Shown: positions 62,240 through 64,000 of the stretch, in pieces
Numbering within the stretch: the stretch's first letter is position 1
Layout: each line of letters starts with the position of its first letter
Assembly (NCBI GenBank): GCA_025362495.1
Contig: JANYGI010000063.1
Span: 31,236-95,235, forward strand
Source of the DNA: Byssovorax sp.
Lineage (GTDB): Bacteria; Myxococcota_A; Polyangia; Polyangiales; Polyangiaceae
Direction: 5' to 3'
DNA length: 64,000 nt
Notes under the pieces: model-generated
The model's database searches: none
The model's input: only the letters and a program-made list of their open reading frames with translations
Told to the model about the DNA's origin: nothing
Made by a program: the position numbers and the translations under genes

Positions 62240-63619
62240 TCATTTCCGGACGCTGAATACGTCGCCGCCTTCCGGCTTCGGAGCGCCTCCGTCCGCGCTC
62301 GTCGTGCTCGGCCGGGGGCGCGGGGCCGCGCTCGCAGCGCCCTGCGATCGAGGTCCCGCCTTCTTCGATGCCGGAGCCGGGAGAGTCGCCGCGCTCGATT
62401 CGCTGCTCGGCGTGACGATCGCTTTCGAACCGCTCCCGACGGCGCGCAGGATGCCGCCTCCCGACAGGTCCGGCGGCGACGGAGTCACGACCATTCCACT
62501 CGGTATTTCCAGGGGATTCACGCTCGCGCTCGCCGCCGTGGGCAGCGTCGATCCTCCGCGGAGGAGCAGGCCGACGCCGGCCGCGGCGCTCGCGACGACG
62601 AGGGCCGCGAGCCCGACGATCGCCGGCCTCCGCAGCGACGTCCCGCCGATCGTGGTTCGATCGCGCGTGCGCACCATCGCCGGCCACGCCGAGTCCACCG
62701 GCTCGTCGGCGCGCCCCGGCGTCCCGCGCAGGACCTCGGCGATCGACGCCGCCGACTGCCGCGGCGCGAACGGCGCGAGCGCCCGCACCAGATCGACGAC
62801 GCCGGCGAACCTCTCGTCGGGCTGCTTCGCGAGGCACTTCTCCACCACCGCGGCGAGGCCCTCCGGCAGATCGGCGCGCTCGATCGGCGGCATCGGATCC
62901 TGCGTCACCTGGAGGCAGACCTCGGCGATCGATCGCCCCGTGAACGGCTGCCGCCCCGTGAGCAGCTCGTAGAGGATGATCCCGAGCGACCAGATGTCGG
63001 CGCGCCCGTCCACATCGCGCGTGCAGCGCATCTGCTCGGGCGACATGTACGTCGGCGATCCCATCGACTCGCGCGTCGTCACCCGCGCCCCGCTCTGCCG
63101 CGACTCCAGCCCCGCGATCACCTTCGAGATGCCGAAGTCGAGCACCTTGATCCACGCCGTGCCGTCGCGTCGCCGCGTCACGAAGAGGTTCTCCGGCTTG
63201 AGATCGCGGTGCACGATCCCGAGCGAGTGCGCCTCGGCGATCGCCTCGCAGGTCTGGAGGACGTAGTCCACGGCGTCGTCGACGGACAGAGGCGCCGAGG
63301 CGTGGATCACCGCGCCGAGATCGCTCCCTTCGAGCAGCTCCATCACGATGTACGGCAGGCCCGTCGGCAGCTCGGCAATGTCGAGGATCCGCGCGACGTG
63401 CTCGCTCTGCAGGCGCACCGCGGCGCGCGCCTCGCGGAGGAAGCGCTGCGCGGCCTCCGTGTTGCGAAGCAGATCCGGCAGCATGAACTTGATCGCCACC
63501 TGCTGATCGAGCTTGAGGTGGCGCGCGGCGACGACGATGCCCATGCCGCCCTCGGCGAGCACCCGGGTCACGCGGTACTTGCCCGCCACCGTCTCGCCTT
63601 GCGGCACCGGAGAATCCAC
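62240..63619 (-). CDS. Membrane Ser/Thr protein kinase
   Basis: A 459-residue kinase starting with GTG at 63619. Motifs: VLAEGGMGIVVAA, VAIKFML, HRDLKPENL, DFGISKV and SPTYMSPEQ. A TM helix (AIVGLAALVVASAAAGVGLLL) near residue 335 separates the cytoplasmic kinase domain from an Ala/Ser/Pro-rich periplasmic part without a recognised sensor. It heads an operon with the TPR/two-TM protein and the Cys-rich lipoprotein. The remnant at 22851 shares its N-terminal sequence type. Confidence 0.93.
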   Translation of the reverse strand: MDSPVPQGETVAGKYRVTRVLAEGGMGIVVAARHLKLDQQVAIKFMLPDLLRNTEAAQRFLREARAAVRLQSEHVARILDIAELPTGLPYIVMELLEGSDLGAVIHASAPLSVDDAVDYVLQTCEAIAEAHSLGIVHRDLKPENLFVTRRRDGTAWIKVLDFGISKVIAGLESRQSGARVTTRESMGSPTYMSPEQMRCTRDVDGRADIWSLGIILYELLTGRQPFTGRSIAEVCLQVTQDPMPPIERADLPEGLAAVVEKCLAKQPDERFAGVVDLVRALAPFAPRQSAASIAEVLRGTPGRADEPVDSAWPAMVRTRDRTTIGGTSLRRPAIVGLAALVVASAAAGVGLLLRGGSTLPTAASASVNPLEIPSGMVVTPSPPDLSGGGILRAVGSGSKAIVTPSSESSAATLPAPASKKAGPRSQGAASAAPRPRPSTTSADGGAPKPEGGDVFSVRK

Positions 63620-63925
63620 GCTTCAGGCTGGCCCGAACCTCCGTACGCACGCCATCCGAGAGGGCCTCAACCCGCGGTCACGCTTTGCCTGAGCGCGTCG
63701 GGATCGGCCGCGAATCTACGCGCGCGACGCACGCCGCCGTCGGGGCGGTCACGCCGCGTCGGGGGCCCACGCCGCCGCGAGCGCACCTCGCGCCCGACGC
63801 CTCTCAGGCCGCCTTCGCCGCCGCCTTCACGATCGCCTTCGGCTTGCGCGTGAGCCCGCACGGCGTAAGCCCCTTACACGCGGCCTGGTAGCTCGCCGGC
63901 CCGGACGGCGGCACACTGCCCGGCG
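63620..63925. other. 306-base gap without an assured gene
   Basis: The stretch is GC-rich with no certain gene. On the minus strand 63804-63914 one short frame ends in PKAIVKAAAKAA with good codon use, but it has only 36 codons and a GTG start. Confidence 0.35.
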
Positions 63926-64000
63926 ATGTCGAAGCGACGCGAACCACACCCGACGCCAAGCGGCGTTCCGAGCCTACTCGGCGCGGTGCTGGGCGGCCTT
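63926..64000 (+). CDS. Start of a possible DciA/DUF721-like protein (3' partial)
   Basis: Only 25 codons are visible before the window ends. The peptide begins MSKRREPHPTPSGVPSLLGAV and continues LGGL. A basic, Pro-rich N-terminus leading into a short amphipathic helix with SLLGAVL is like the start of DUF721/DciA-type proteins, which help load replicative helicase. The evidence is slight. G/C third positions support coding. No Shine-Dalgarno is obvious. Confidence 0.4.
   Translation, partial: MSKRREPHPTPSGVPSLLGAVLGGL

Overview
The window is high-GC, densely coded DNA that looks like a myxobacterial chromosome, most likely order Polyangiales (Sorangium/Polyangium-type). The evidence is the near-universal G/C at third codon positions, five intact Ser/Thr protein kinase genes plus a kinase remnant, and about ten lipoproteins with Ser/Thr/Gly-rich linkers behind the lipobox. 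Myxobacterial Cys-rich repeats, AgmX/PglI-type domains and GTGA/ATGA overlapping gene starts point the same way. I saw no rRNA, tRNA, CRISPR array or complete insertion sequence.

Layout. 0-9.5 kb: 3' end of a secreted Cys-rich protein, an OmpR-type response regulator, a degenerate LytM-like protein, a HEAT protein/methyltransferase/[2Fe-2S] operon, queD, a tiny basic protein with its own promoter and terminator candidates, a phosphoesterase lipoprotein and an alpha/beta hydrolase. 9.5-21 kb: a large perfect inverted repeat, an M1 aminopeptidase with HEAT repeats coupled to an SDR, a cupredoxin lipoprotein convergently overlapping a cytochrome P450, a phage-type RecA-like ATPase, an enoyl-CoA hydratase/phosphoesterase pair, an AI-2E permease, a HAD phosphatase and uridine kinase. 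21-30 kb: a propeller lipoprotein, an internally deleted kinase remnant, a CPBP protease, an extensin-like peptidase, two Pro/Tyr-pentapeptide lipoproteins with duplicated leader DNA, then two tandem kinases and a lipoprotein.

30-38.4 kb: a LysR/SDR divergent pair, then a TetR gene, a multidomain wall-hydrolase-like lipoprotein and an alkane monooxygenase gene (alkB). The three promoter regions share the palindrome TACG-N4-CGTA, in paired sites exactly 32 bp apart at two of them. This is the strongest candidate for an undescribed local regulatory system: one TetR protein probably controls itself, alkB and a cell-wall enzyme. A CrtI-like FAD oxidoreductase follows. 38.4-48.8 kb: lone MlaE permease with two lipoproteins, rhomboid protease, cysS, a DnaJ-like co-chaperone, a TonB-like lipoprotein, and a kinase coupled to a TPR/two-TM protein.

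48.8-52.1 kb is a decaying patch: an ORF 3' fragment, a frameshifted zinc-ribbon/propeller gene with an eight-G tract, and a VgrG N-terminal remnant. 52-64 kb: propeller and Cys-rich lipoproteins, a large DUF4175 membrane protein coupled to an HExxH peptidase, a second kinase + TPR/two-TM module, and the first codons of a possible DciA-like gene.

Themes are envelope and secreted proteins, kinase signalling, and lipid or hydrocarbon oxidation. Start sites were chosen from visible Shine-Dalgarno sequences, overlaps and signal peptides; no database search was possible, so family names rest on motif recognition.
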